60,109 nt of DNA, taken from assembly GCA_900770925.1 (NCBI GenBank), contig CAAGLY010000004.1:1-60109 (forward strand), read 5' to 3'. The notes under the pieces were generated by a model. It was not told the origin of the DNA. It saw nothing but the letters and a program-made list of their open reading frames with translations, and ran no database searches. This stretch comes from Bacilli bacterium. Lineage in GTDB: Bacteria; Bacillota_I; Bacilli_A; RFN20; CAG-288. Shown here in pieces: positions 52,097-59,883 of the stretch (positions within the stretch are counted from its first letter, which is position 1; each line of letters opens with the position of its first letter). The position numbers were made by a program, and so were the translations under genes.

Positions 52097-53437
52097 ATGG
52101 AAAACGTCATCCGCGAAGTAGATCTGAAGAATTTCCAAGACGATTTCGAAAAAGAAGGAAAGAACCTTCTTGCTCAGCGTGCTGTCTTAAAGAACGGAAT
52201 CAACAATTCCGCTATCGATGAAAAGACTCTTCGGGAAAGGATTAACACCTTCTCGGTCGATGTCGAATCCGGAGAAGTTACCAATCAGCGTCAGTCCGGA
52301 CGCTGCTGGAGGTTTGCCGGCCTTAATGTCCTCCGTGTCATTTTAAGGAAGAAGCTTAATGTCAAGAACTTCGAATTAAGCCAGGCCTATCTTCAGTTCT
52401 ACGATAAGCTCGAGAAATCCAACTTCTTCCTTGAAAGAATCAGGGAATTGGCAAATGAGGAATTCGATTCCCGTCTGAACGTTTTCAGGCTTGATTCCGG
52501 CATCGGTGACGGCGGACATTTCACTAGGTTTACTAACTTAGTCAAGAAATACGGTGTCGTTCCTTCCGTCTTTAGGCCGGACCGTTCTGTCAGCAGGGCA
52601 ACAAACGAACTTAACACTCTCCTCACTTCCTTATTAGCACGCGATAGGAAGGAAATCCGCGATGCGGTCAAATCCGGAACTAAAGAGAACGTCCTTCGTA
52701 CCAGGAAAGAGGGAAGGCTTGATGAGATTTACCGTGTCTTAGAAATCTCTATCGGTTCCCCTGTCAAAGAATTCACTCTTGAATACAAAGACAAGGATGA
52801 CAAATTCCACCGATTAGATAAAAGGACTCCTAAGCAGTTCTTTGACACCTATATCGGTGTCGATTTAGATGACTATATCTCTCTCTGCGATTCTCCGATT
52901 GAAGGCAGGAACAGGTATCAGGCCTACACCTGCAAGTATGTCAACAATGTCATCGGAGGAGACCCGGTTGTCTTCTTCAATGTTCCGCTTGAGGAGAGGA
53001 AAAAAGCTTGCATTGCTTCCTTAAAAGGCGGAGATGTTATCTGGTTCGGAAGCGATGTCTTAGCCCAGTCGAGGCGGAAAGATGGCTACTTAGCCGAAGG
53101 TATCTTTAAGACTGATGAGTTATTCTCTCTCCGTCCGCTTTTAGATAAATACGGACGCCTTACCTATCGTTCCTCTTTCTGCAATCATGCCAGGACCTTA
53201 ACCGGCGTCAACCTTGATGATAAAGATATTCCTGATCGCTGGAAGGTTGAGAACTCCTGGGGAGATGAGAACGGAAAGAAAGGCTATTACATCAGGAACG
53301 ATGCCTGGTTTAACCAGTACGTCTATGAGGTTTTAGTGAACAAGAAGTACATCAATCCGGAAATTGTTAAGAAGTTTGAAGAATCTAAACCGATCGAGAC
53401 ACTGCCCTTCAATACCTTATGGAAGGAGAGGAAGTAG
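52097..53437 (+). CDS. pepC: Aminopeptidase C (bleomycin-hydrolase family), copy 1
   Basis: Cytoplasmic C1B cysteine peptidase that trims amino acids from peptides. The 446 residues have the active-site QSGRCWMFAG, in which Cys is preceded by CGC-coded Arg and followed by W-AGG-F; the catalytic NHAMTLTGVNLD with AGG at M; and VENSWG with the active Asn. DGGHFTRFTNLVKKYGVVP is also typical. The C-terminal residues end short of a long tail. Followed directly by a paralogue. Confidence 0.95.
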   Translation: MENVIREVDLKNFQDDFEKEGKNLLAQRAVLKNGINNSAIDEKTLRERINTFSVDVESGEVTNQRQSGRCWRFAGLNVLRVILRKKLNVKNFELSQAYLQFYDKLEKSNFFLERIRELANEEFDSRLNVFRLDSGIGDGGHFTRFTNLVKKYGVVPSVFRPDRSVSRATNELNTLLTSLLARDRKEIRDAVKSGTKENVLRTRKEGRLDEIYRVLEISIGSPVKEFTLEYKDKDDKFHRLDKRTPKQFFDTYIGVDLDDYISLCDSPIEGRNRYQAYTCKYVNNVIGGDPVVFFNVPLEERKKACIASLKGGDVIWFGSDVLAQSRRKDGYLAEGIFKTDELFSLRPLLDKYGRLTYRSSFCNHARTLTGVNLDDKDIPDRWKVENSWGDENGKKGYYIRNDAWFNQYVYEVLVNKKYINPEIVKKFEESKPIETLPFNTLWKERK

Positions 53438-53439
53438 TC

Positions 53440-54786
53440 ATGGAAGAGAGTATCTCCAAAGAGTTACTTGAATCCTTTTCGAAGGATTTTGATAAAAATA
53501 AAGCTAATTCCGTCAAGGAAAACGCGGTAACCCGCGTCGGAATCAAGGAAGCCTGCACGAATCCATACCTTCCAAGACGACTTGTTCCTGCTTTTTCCTT
53601 AGAGGTCGAAGGCGGAATCGCCACCGATCAGAAGCGCAGCGGACGTTGTTGGAGGTTTGCGGCCACCAATGTCAGGCGGTTTGAAGTCAGGAAGAATCTG
53701 AATATCAAGAACAGGGAGCTTAGTCAGAACTATCCTCTCTTCTTCGATAAACTCGAAAAATCAAATTTCTTCCTGGAGAACATCATTAAGACGGCAGATA
53801 AGCCTCTTACTTCCCGTTTAGTCAGCTTTTTACTTAAGGACCCTATCGGAGACGGCGGACAATGGGACAGGTTTGTCTCATTAGTTGAGAAATACGGCAT
53901 CTGCCCGAAAGAAGTCAGGCCGGAAACTTATTCCTCTAGTCATACTAGGGACAGGGATAAATACATCACTCTTAAACTCCGTGAAGATGCTAAGGATTTA
54001 CGCTTAGCCCACGCAGAAGGAAAGAGCCTTGAAGAATTAGCCTCAAGGAAAGAGACAAGGCTCAAAGATATCTACAATAGGTTAGTCATCTGCCTTGGAA
54101 AGCCGCCGGTTGAATTTGATTACGACTACTATGAGAAACCGGGACAAGACGGAAAACCGATTTTCCATCATCTCCATTCCACTCCGAAAGCCTTCTTTGA
54201 GAACTACGTAAAGCTTAACCTTCATGATTACGTCTCGGTCATTAACGCTCCGACAAAGGATAAGCCCTATAGGCATTCCTTCACTGTTCGGTTCCTTGGC
54301 AATGTTGTCGGCGGTAAGCAGGTTCGTTACCTCAATTTACCGATTGAAGATCTCAAGACCTTAGCTATCTCCCAAAGGAAAGATGGTAATGCAGTCTGGT
54401 TCGGAAGCGATGTCGGACAATGCTCGATCCGTGATAACGGATTAAGGGGCTTGGATGTCTTCGATGTCGAAGGTCTCTTCTCTACTCCCTTTGGCAGGAA
54501 TAAGGCAGAGCGTCTTGACTATGGTGAATCCTTAAGGACCCATGCTAGGACATTAACCGGTGTAAATATCGAAGAAGGAAAGCCTACCCGCTGGAAAATC
54601 GAAAATTCCTGGGGCAAGGACTTCGGACACGAAGGCTTCTTTACAAGGGATGACTCCTGGTTCAATGAATACGTGTATCAGGTTGTCATTAATAAGAAGT
54701 ATCTCTCCAAAGAGCAGCTTGCTGCTTATAACGAAGAGCCGATTGAGCTCGAGCCTTGGGATCCAAGGGGTTCCTTAGCTCTCTAA
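53440..54786 (+). CDS. pepC: Aminopeptidase C, copy 2
   Basis: 448-residue paralogue of the preceding gene with the complete triad: SGRCWMFAATN, THAMTLTGVNI and IENSWGKDFGHEG. NVMRFEVMKNLNI has AGG at both M, the second at a family Met. Start chosen 2 bases after the first gene's stop, with GGAGAGG as ribosome site; an in-frame ATG 7 codons earlier overlaps copy 1. The two copies are clearly diverged in the middle third, so the duplication is not recent. Confidence 0.95.
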   Translation: MEESISKELLESFSKDFDKNKANSVKENAVTRVGIKEACTNPYLPRRLVPAFSLEVEGGIATDQKRSGRCWRFAATNVRRFEVRKNLNIKNRELSQNYPLFFDKLEKSNFFLENIIKTADKPLTSRLVSFLLKDPIGDGGQWDRFVSLVEKYGICPKEVRPETYSSSHTRDRDKYITLKLREDAKDLRLAHAEGKSLEELASRKETRLKDIYNRLVICLGKPPVEFDYDYYEKPGQDGKPIFHHLHSTPKAFFENYVKLNLHDYVSVINAPTKDKPYRHSFTVRFLGNVVGGKQVRYLNLPIEDLKTLAISQRKDGNAVWFGSDVGQCSIRDNGLRGLDVFDVEGLFSTPFGRNKAERLDYGESLRTHARTLTGVNIEEGKPTRWKIENSWGKDFGHEGFFTRDDSWFNEYVYQVVINKKYLSKEQLAAYNEEPIELEPWDPRGSLAL

Positions 54787-54793
54787 AAACAAA

Positions 54794-54820
54794 GAAAGAC
54801 CGCACTCAGCGGTCTTTCTT
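54794..54820 (+). terminator. Terminator of pepC pair
   Basis: GAAAGACCGC / GCGGTCTTTC stem with a 5-base loop and a short T-run, shortly after the stop. Confidence 0.85.
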
Positions 54821-54846
54821 GAAGCTGATTATTACATCCTGTAGTC

Positions 54847-54880
54847 AAATAAAAGGAGCGGTTTCCCGCTCCTTTTATTT
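54847..54880 (-). terminator. Terminator of leuS
   Basis: A perfect 15-bp stem (AAATAAAAGGAGCGG and its complement) with a TTTC loop; T-rich on both strands, so it can act in both directions. Confidence 0.9.
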
Positions 54881-54882
54881 CA

Positions 54883-57303
54883 TTAAGCCTGCTTCTTAAC
54901 AACGATAGAAACGATACGGTTCTTGACGGCAATGACTTTGACAATGGTCATTCCTTCAAGGAACGGAGTGACTTTAGAATCAGCAAGGGCAAGTTTCTTC
55001 AGCTCTTCTAGTTCCTCATCGGAAGCATCCTTCTTAAAGGATATCGTCGAACGGAGCTTTCCGTTGACCTGAATTGCATAGGTAATCGGGCGGGCAGAGA
55101 TCTTATCTTCATTAGCCTCTGGCCACTTGACGTAGTCAATAACACCTTCATAGCCGAGTTTAGAATAGCATTCTTCGGCAAGATGAGGAGTAATCGGAGC
55201 CATCAGCTGAGCTAAGCCAAGCAGCCTCTTCTTCGGAAGCTTCTTTGCTTTATAGAACTCGTTGACGCAGACCCTGATCTGACTGATACCGGTGTTGTAG
55301 TGAAGGATTTCATAATCGTTGGTGCATTTCTTGATGGTAGCGGCATAGATGAATTCAAGCTCTTCATTGTCCTCATCCGTCCACTTAGAGACAAACTCTT
55401 CATCGTCATAGAGACGGAAGAACTTGTCTAAGAAGCGTTTAGCCGCTCTCGGACCATCCGGAGACCACGGCCTAGACTGATCCACCGGACCCTTGAACCT
55501 TTCGTAGAAACGGAGGGCATCTGCACCGTATTCCTTAATGACATCATCCGGAGAAACGGTATTGCCTAAGGATTTACTCCTCTTCTGTCCATCCGGGCCT
55601 AAGATAAGACCCTGATGGTAAAGCTTCTGGAACGGCTCCTCGGACTTGAAGATGCCTTCATCATGGAGGAACTTATGCCAAAAACGGGCATAGAGAAGAT
55701 GGAGGACGGCATGCTCAGCACCGCCGACATAGACATCGACAGGTAGCCAGTGGTCTAACAGCTTCTTATCGCCGATTTCGTTCTTGTTATGGGGATCAAT
55801 ATAACGGGCATAGTACCAGCTAGATCCTGCCCACTGAGGCCTGGTATTGGTCTCACGGGTGGCATTCTTGCCTTCAAAAACGGTGTTAACCCAATCCTTC
55901 TCCTTTGCTAGCGGAGGCTGACCATCTCCGGCCGGCTTGTAATCTGCCCTTTCCGGCAGAACAAGAGGCAGCTGATCATACGGAACGCCTTTTGTGGTTC
56001 CGTCTTCCCTATGGAGAATCGGAATCGGTTCACCCCAATAACGCTGACGGGAGAACAGCCAGTCACGGAGCTTATACCTGACCTTATAACGGCCAAGTCC
56101 CTTCTCGACTAACTTATCGGTAATCGCCTTCTTAGCATCCTTATTGTTCCTATCATCGGCAAAGGAGGAATTGATATGCTTTCCGTCTCCTTCATAGGCA
56201 GCCTTAGAAACATCCGATTCAATGACTTTGATAATCGGCAGATCGTGTTTCCTTGCAAAATCATAGTCACGCTGATCATGGGCAGGGACAGCCCTGACAG
56301 CACCATCTCCATAGGTGGCAAGAACATAGTCTCCGATATAGACAGGAACCTTTGCCCCGTTAATCGGATTAATGCAGTAGGAGCCAAGGAAGACACCAGT
56401 CTTTTCCTTCGAACCGTCTGTACGTTCCTGATCGGACTTGGATTTAACCTTTGCGAGATATTCGTCGACATCCTTCTTCTGTTCCGGCTTAGTCAGTTTC
56501 TGAACAAGCGGATGCTCAGGAGCTAAGACAATATAAGTGCATCCAAAGAGTGTATCAGCACGGGTAGTATAGACTTTGACGATTTCCTCCGAATCGACAA
56601 CCTTGAAATCGACTTCGGTTCCGGTGCTCTTACCGATCCAGTTCTTCTGCCTAGTCAGAGTAGACTGCGGCCACTGAATGGTATTGAGGGAAGAGAGGAG
56701 CTTATCAGCGTAAGCAGTGATCTTTAAGACCCACTGTTTCCTCGGACGCCGTTCGACAGGGAATCCGCCACGCTCACTCTTTCCGTCTACAACCTCTTCG
56801 TTGGATAGGACGGTTCCAAGAGCAGGACACCAGTTGACTAAACGGAAATCCTCATAGGCGAGGCCTTTATCGTACCTCTTAAGGAAGATATACTGAGTCC
56901 ATTTGTAATAGTCCGGATCACTCGTCTTGATTTCGCGGTCCCAGTCATAGGAGAAACCTAAGCGTTTCAGCTGACGGCGGAAGTTATCGATGTTCTGATC
57001 GGTATAGATAGCCGGATTCTTATTGTTCTTGATGGCGAATTGCTCAGCCGGAAGTCCGAAGGCATCAAAGCCGATCGGATGGAGGACATTAAAACCCTGC
57101 CTTCTCTTCCTACGGGCTAAAGCATCGGTTGCCGTATAGCCTTCGACATGTCCGACATGAAGTCCGACAGCTGAAGGATAAGGGAACCTATCTAGGACAT
57201 AGAACTTCGGTTTAGAGAAATCGTAGCAGTCGGTCTTATAGGTCTGTTCTTTTTCCCAGACATTTTCCCATTTGTTTTCTATCGCATTGAAATCGTAGCT
57301 CAT
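54883..57303 (-). CDS. leuS: Leucyl-tRNA synthetase
   Basis: Class I synthetase, 806 residues. HIGH-type motif is PYPSAVGLHVGHVEGY, then FDAFGLPAEQFAIK, a CP1 editing domain, and the KMSKS loop. That loop is encoded K-AGG-S-K-S in DGQKMSKSLGN. Other family Met encoded by AGG are in VERRPMKQW (both Arg before it are CGN), FLKMYDKG and FYEMFKGP. Strong ribosome site AAGGAGGT 5 bases before the ATG. It stands alone with its own terminator; the short upstream region shows no T-box. Confidence 0.98.
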   Translation of the reverse strand: MSYDFNAIENKWENVWEKEQTYKTDCYDFSKPKFYVLDRFPYPSAVGLHVGHVEGYTATDALARRKRRQGFNVLHPIGFDAFGLPAEQFAIKNNKNPAIYTDQNIDNFRRQLKRLGFSYDWDREIKTSDPDYYKWTQYIFLKRYDKGLAYEDFRLVNWCPALGTVLSNEEVVDGKSERGGFPVERRPRKQWVLKITAYADKLLSSLNTIQWPQSTLTRQKNWIGKSTGTEVDFKVVDSEEIVKVYTTRADTLFGCTYIVLAPEHPLVQKLTKPEQKKDVDEYLAKVKSKSDQERTDGSKEKTGVFLGSYCINPINGAKVPVYIGDYVLATYGDGAVRAVPAHDQRDYDFARKHDLPIIKVIESDVSKAAYEGDGKHINSSFADDRNNKDAKKAITDKLVEKGLGRYKVRYKLRDWLFSRQRYWGEPIPILHREDGTTKGVPYDQLPLVLPERADYKPAGDGQPPLAKEKDWVNTVFEGKNATRETNTRPQWAGSSWYYARYIDPHNKNEIGDKKLLDHWLPVDVYVGGAEHAVLHLLYARFWHKFLHDEGIFKSEEPFQKLYHQGLILGPDGQKRSKSLGNTVSPDDVIKEYGADALRFYERFKGPVDQSRPWSPDGPRAAKRFLDKFFRLYDDEEFVSKWTDEDNEELEFIYAATIKKCTNDYEILHYNTGISQIRVCVNEFYKAKKLPKKRLLGLAQLMAPITPHLAEECYSKLGYEGVIDYVKWPEANEDKISARPITYAIQVNGKLRSTISFKKDASDEELEELKKLALADSKVTPFLEGMTIVKVIAVKNRIVSIVVKKQA

Positions 57304-57485
57304 CTTAGACCTCCTTAATCTTAATTAAATTGTTTGCAGAATGAATTGCGGAAACTTGCTTTACTATTTTAATACAAAAAAGCGAAAAGAACAGGTAGAA
57401 TAGAGTGTTCCTGAAGGATAGTCTTTGTCCTTTTCAGTGCGATTATCCAAAACAGAAGAAAAGCGAGAAATCCTGAAGAAAACTC
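57304..57485. other. Divergent intergenic region leuS/rpsD
   Basis: Contains the leuS ribosome site and a TAAAAT (57366-57371, minus strand) that may be its -10, without a clear -35. An imperfect hairpin CTGAA-GGA / TCC-TT-TTCAG lies near 57412-57440. No gene is seen. Confidence 0.4.
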
Positions 57486-57514
57486 TTGCAGTTTCCCCCT
57501 CGAGTCTGTATACT
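57486..57514 (+). promoter_or_regulatory. Promoter of rpsD
   Basis: TTGCAG and TATACT with the ideal 17-base spacer, the most consensus-like promoter in the window. Confidence 0.8.
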
Positions 57515-57520
57515 ATCCCT

Positions 57521-57661
57521 TGCATTCGTAGCACGGCAGTAGTTATCTGTCCGATGAAATCCGAAAAAGTAGCCTAGCTATTAAAGGTGAAGGACTCTCA
57601 TCCGGGATAAATGGACTTCCGCTCTAACCGTTTGCATCGTAACGGAAAGGAGAATTTGAAC
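57521..57661 (+). promoter_or_regulatory. Structured 5' leader of rpsD, possible S4 autoregulation site
   Basis: About 140 bases between predicted transcription start and the rpsD ATG. CCGTT/AACGG (57628-57645) and TTCCG/CGGAA (57617-57647) form nested, partly alternative stems next to the AAAGGAG ribosome site. Firmicutes rpsD messages carry an S4-binding leader that represses translation; the position fits, but I cannot confirm the fold. Confidence 0.4.
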
Positions 57662-58279
57662 ATGTCTCGTTACACTGGACCAGTTTGGAAGGTCTCTCGT
57701 CGATTAGGTTATTCTGTTTTAGGTACTGGCGTCGAACTCAACGGCGAACACAAGGATAAGATCCCTGGACAGCACGCTGATGCCCGTCAGAAGAAGAAAA
57801 CCGAATATGGACAGCAGCTTACCGAAAAGCAGAAACTTCGTTTCACTTACGGATTAAGCGAACGTCAGTTCCGTCGTTTCTTCAGGATCGCAAAGGCTGA
57901 TAAGAATCATCCGACCGGCCTTGCCTTATTCCAGACTCTGGAATCCCGTCTTGACAATCTTGTCTATCGTATGGGCTTTGCCTCTACCCGTCGTCAGGCC
58001 CGTCAGCTTGTCAACCATGGTCATGTCTTAGTCAATGGCAAGAAGGTTGATATTCCGTCTTACTTAGTTTCTGTCAATGATGTCATCTCCTTCAAGGAAG
58101 CTAGCCAGAACTTAAAGGTCGTTCAGGAGAACATCGATAAGAAGCCGTCTATCCCTGGATATGTCACTGTTGATTTCAACAAGAAGGAAGGAACCTTCAC
58201 TCGTTTACCTGAACGTAGCGAACTCACTTCTGAAATCGACGAAGCTCAGGTCATCGAATTCTACAACCGTAAGCTCTAA
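57662..58279 (+). CDS. rpsD: 30S ribosomal protein S4
   Basis: 205-residue primary rRNA-binding protein. MSRYTGPVWKVSRRLGYS opening and the S4 domain (ESRLDNLVYRMGFASTRRQARQLVNHGHVLVNG) are typical. Start fixed by AAAGGAG and the family N-terminus; an in-frame ATG 17 codons earlier belongs to the leader. Uses CGT almost only for Arg and has very few AGG, as expected for a highly expressed gene. Confidence 0.97.
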   Translation: MSRYTGPVWKVSRRLGYSVLGTGVELNGEHKDKIPGQHADARQKKKTEYGQQLTEKQKLRFTYGLSERQFRRFFRIAKADKNHPTGLALFQTLESRLDNLVYRMGFASTRRQARQLVNHGHVLVNGKKVDIPSYLVSVNDVISFKEASQNLKVVQENIDKKPSIPGYVTVDFNKKEGTFTRLPERSELTSEIDEAQVIEFYNRKL

Positions 58280-58288
58280 TCTGATTAT

Positions 58289-58308
58289 AAGCCGGAGAAA
58301 TCCGGCTT
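58289..58308 (+). other. Hairpin between rpsD and tRNA-His without U-tract
   Basis: AAGCCGGA / TCCGGCTT stem with GAAA tetraloop. No T-run follows, so it is more likely a processing or stabilising hairpin than a terminator. Confidence 0.6.
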
Positions 58309-58314
58309 CTCTAT

Positions 58315-58391
58315 GGCGGGTATGGTGAAGTGGTTAACACAAACGGCTGTGAACCGTCCACGCCAGGGTTCGAATCCCTGTATCCGCCCCA
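58315..58391 (+). tRNA. tRNA-His (GTG anticodon)
   Basis: Cloverleaf with the extra G-1 paired to C73 that marks tRNA-His, acceptor stem GCGGGTA/TATCCGC (one G-U), anticodon loop CTGTGAA and the T-loop GGTTCGAATCC. CCA is encoded. It begins 7 bases after the hairpin downstream of rpsD, with no visible promoter of its own. Confidence 0.95.
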
Positions 58392-58402
58392 TTTAAAAAA
58401 AG

Positions 58403-58429
58403 AAAGCCTCGCATCAGCGAGGCTTTTTC
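58403..58429 (+). terminator. Terminator after tRNA-His
   Basis: AAAGCCTCGC / GCGAGGCTTT stem with a 4-base loop and five T, likely ending the rpsD-tRNA transcript. Confidence 0.9.
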
Positions 58430-58444
58430 TGTGGCTATTTTTGG

Positions 58445-59223
58445 CTAAAACAATTGCTGAAGCACCTTTGAATAGCCATTCTCAGGAATATTATTCAGGG
58501 AGATAGCAGATTCTTCGCCGTTTTCCTGTCCTTTTATGTGGAAGATGATGTTTTCATCAAAGAAATAGACATCCTCCTTTTCGTAAAACTCGATTTTTAA
58601 CGTGTAATTACAGGATTTAAGAAGATCAGCACTATCGTCTGTCTTTTCCGGATTCCCGTTTTCTGAGGAAAAAGTTGCTGTTCCTTTATACTGAGGGAGA
58701 TTGAACTGGTTAGAATTTGAAAGGTGAAGTTCGACGGAATCAGGGAATTGGAGATGATAGGAAAAAGTAAAACGTTTAAGGCCAGATACCGTTTCGCTTT
58801 GCCTGCCTTCGAAGGTGAAGGAATAATTGCCTTGATATTCCTTCTCATCATCCACAATAAAATTTACAGGATATTTGTATTCTTTGTTTCCGATTTTGAT
58901 TTTGGCTTCTTTGTACTTCCCTCCCTCTTTGATATTAAGATTTAAGAAATATTTGGTGCCTTCCTGATTGCTTGCTGTTAGATCGTATTCTGTAATCGGA
59001 TTATTATCTAGGGAAACAGAAGTTATGTCTTCTTTCTTCCTCTCTCTATCCGTTGTAATAGGAAGAGAAAAATAGTTATTCACCTTTTCAGCCGAACAGA
59101 AGAATAATAGCTGCTTTCTTCCTTGATTATAGGAGCTTCCAAGCTAGGAAGAGGTTCACTTTGATGGCAAGATGTCAACGTTAAGCAAAAGAGAAGAAGC
59201 GTTTTTTTGATAGTGTTTTTCAT
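58445..59223 (-). pseudogene. Lipoprotein gene split by a frameshift
   Basis: The 5' part (59223 to 59080) codes 47 residues starting MKNTIKKTLLLF and a lipobox LTSC at Cys19, then stops at TGA. The -1 frame continues at once, open for 212 codons to 58445, and has no signal peptide of its own. Joined, they make one secreted lipoprotein of about 255 residues; the body is Asn/Ser/Lys-rich with no recognised domain. Either a real frameshift mutation, a sequencing error, or two GTGA-overlapping genes. It starts by ATGA overlap with the gene upstream. Confidence 0.5.
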
Positions 59224-59840
59224 TCAAGCGAATTTTCCTCCCTATAAGCAGCAAAGGAATTCAGATCCTCAAAGTATTCCCTTTTAAAGAAACTTGATTC
59301 CGGAATCTCAAATTTTATTTCAAAAGAATCATTCGATTTAGCGTTTTTAGAGGTGAGCTGAATCGTATAGATGGTTGACTGGCTGTAATAGAGGACAGGA
59401 AGATAGACGCCAAACTTGTTCTCGACATTATCAATAATAAGGTGAGACGAAAAATTCTGCTGACCATTAACAAACGAAAGGTCGCTTTGTCCGGGTAGAC
59501 CAAGTGTTTTATAGAAGCTAATGAGTTCCTTCGAATAGGATTCATTATCAAAATAAGGCTGAATAGAATTAAAGAATACCTGAAGCGGGTCAGGCCTGCT
59601 GATGGTTTGGTTAAAATCCAGCGTTACTTTCTGGGTAATGTAATTAGCAGTTGATAAAGTCTTTACCGGATGTGGCTGATTGTTTTCCTCCTTTCTCAAA
59701 GAATAATCGATGCGAAAATAAGTTTCACCTAGGTTATTTCTAATTTGATAGGAATCCAGCGTTTTCTCTGCACTTTTAAACGAAAACAGTGTTGTCGTCC
59801 CTAGCAAAGAAATTAAATACTTTTTACTCTTTAAATTCAT
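59220..59840 (-). CDS. Unidentified secreted or membrane-anchored protein
   Basis: 206 residues from the second ATG. The N-terminus (Lys-rich, then YLISLLGTTTLFSF) looks like a signal peptide or anchor. The rest is Asn/Ser-rich and beta-strand-like, similar in style to the split lipoprotein downstream with which it overlaps by ATGA. No domain recognised. No Shine-Dalgarno seen. These two genes look like accessory surface genes beside the window edge. Confidence 0.55.
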   Translation of the reverse strand: MNLKSKKYLISLLGTTTLFSFKSAEKTLDSYQIRNNLGETYFRIDYSLRKEENNQPHPVKTLSTANYITQKVTLDFNQTISRPDPLQVFFNSIQPYFDNESYSKELISFYKTLGLPGQSDLSFVNGQQNFSSHLIIDNVENKFGVYLPVLYYSQSTIYTIQLTSKNAKSNDSFEIKFEIPESSFFKREYFEDLNSFAAYREENSLE

Positions 59841-59883
59841 AAATTCCATTGATTGCAGAAAAAGAGGATAAACAAAAGTGTTG

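Noticed and set aside
59070..59095. Programmed -1 frameshift in the split lipoprotein
   Set aside because: The junction CTG-AAA-AGG-TGA lacks a true slippery heptamer (re-pairing of AAA to GAA is poor) and no stimulatory structure is evident, so mutation or error is simpler.
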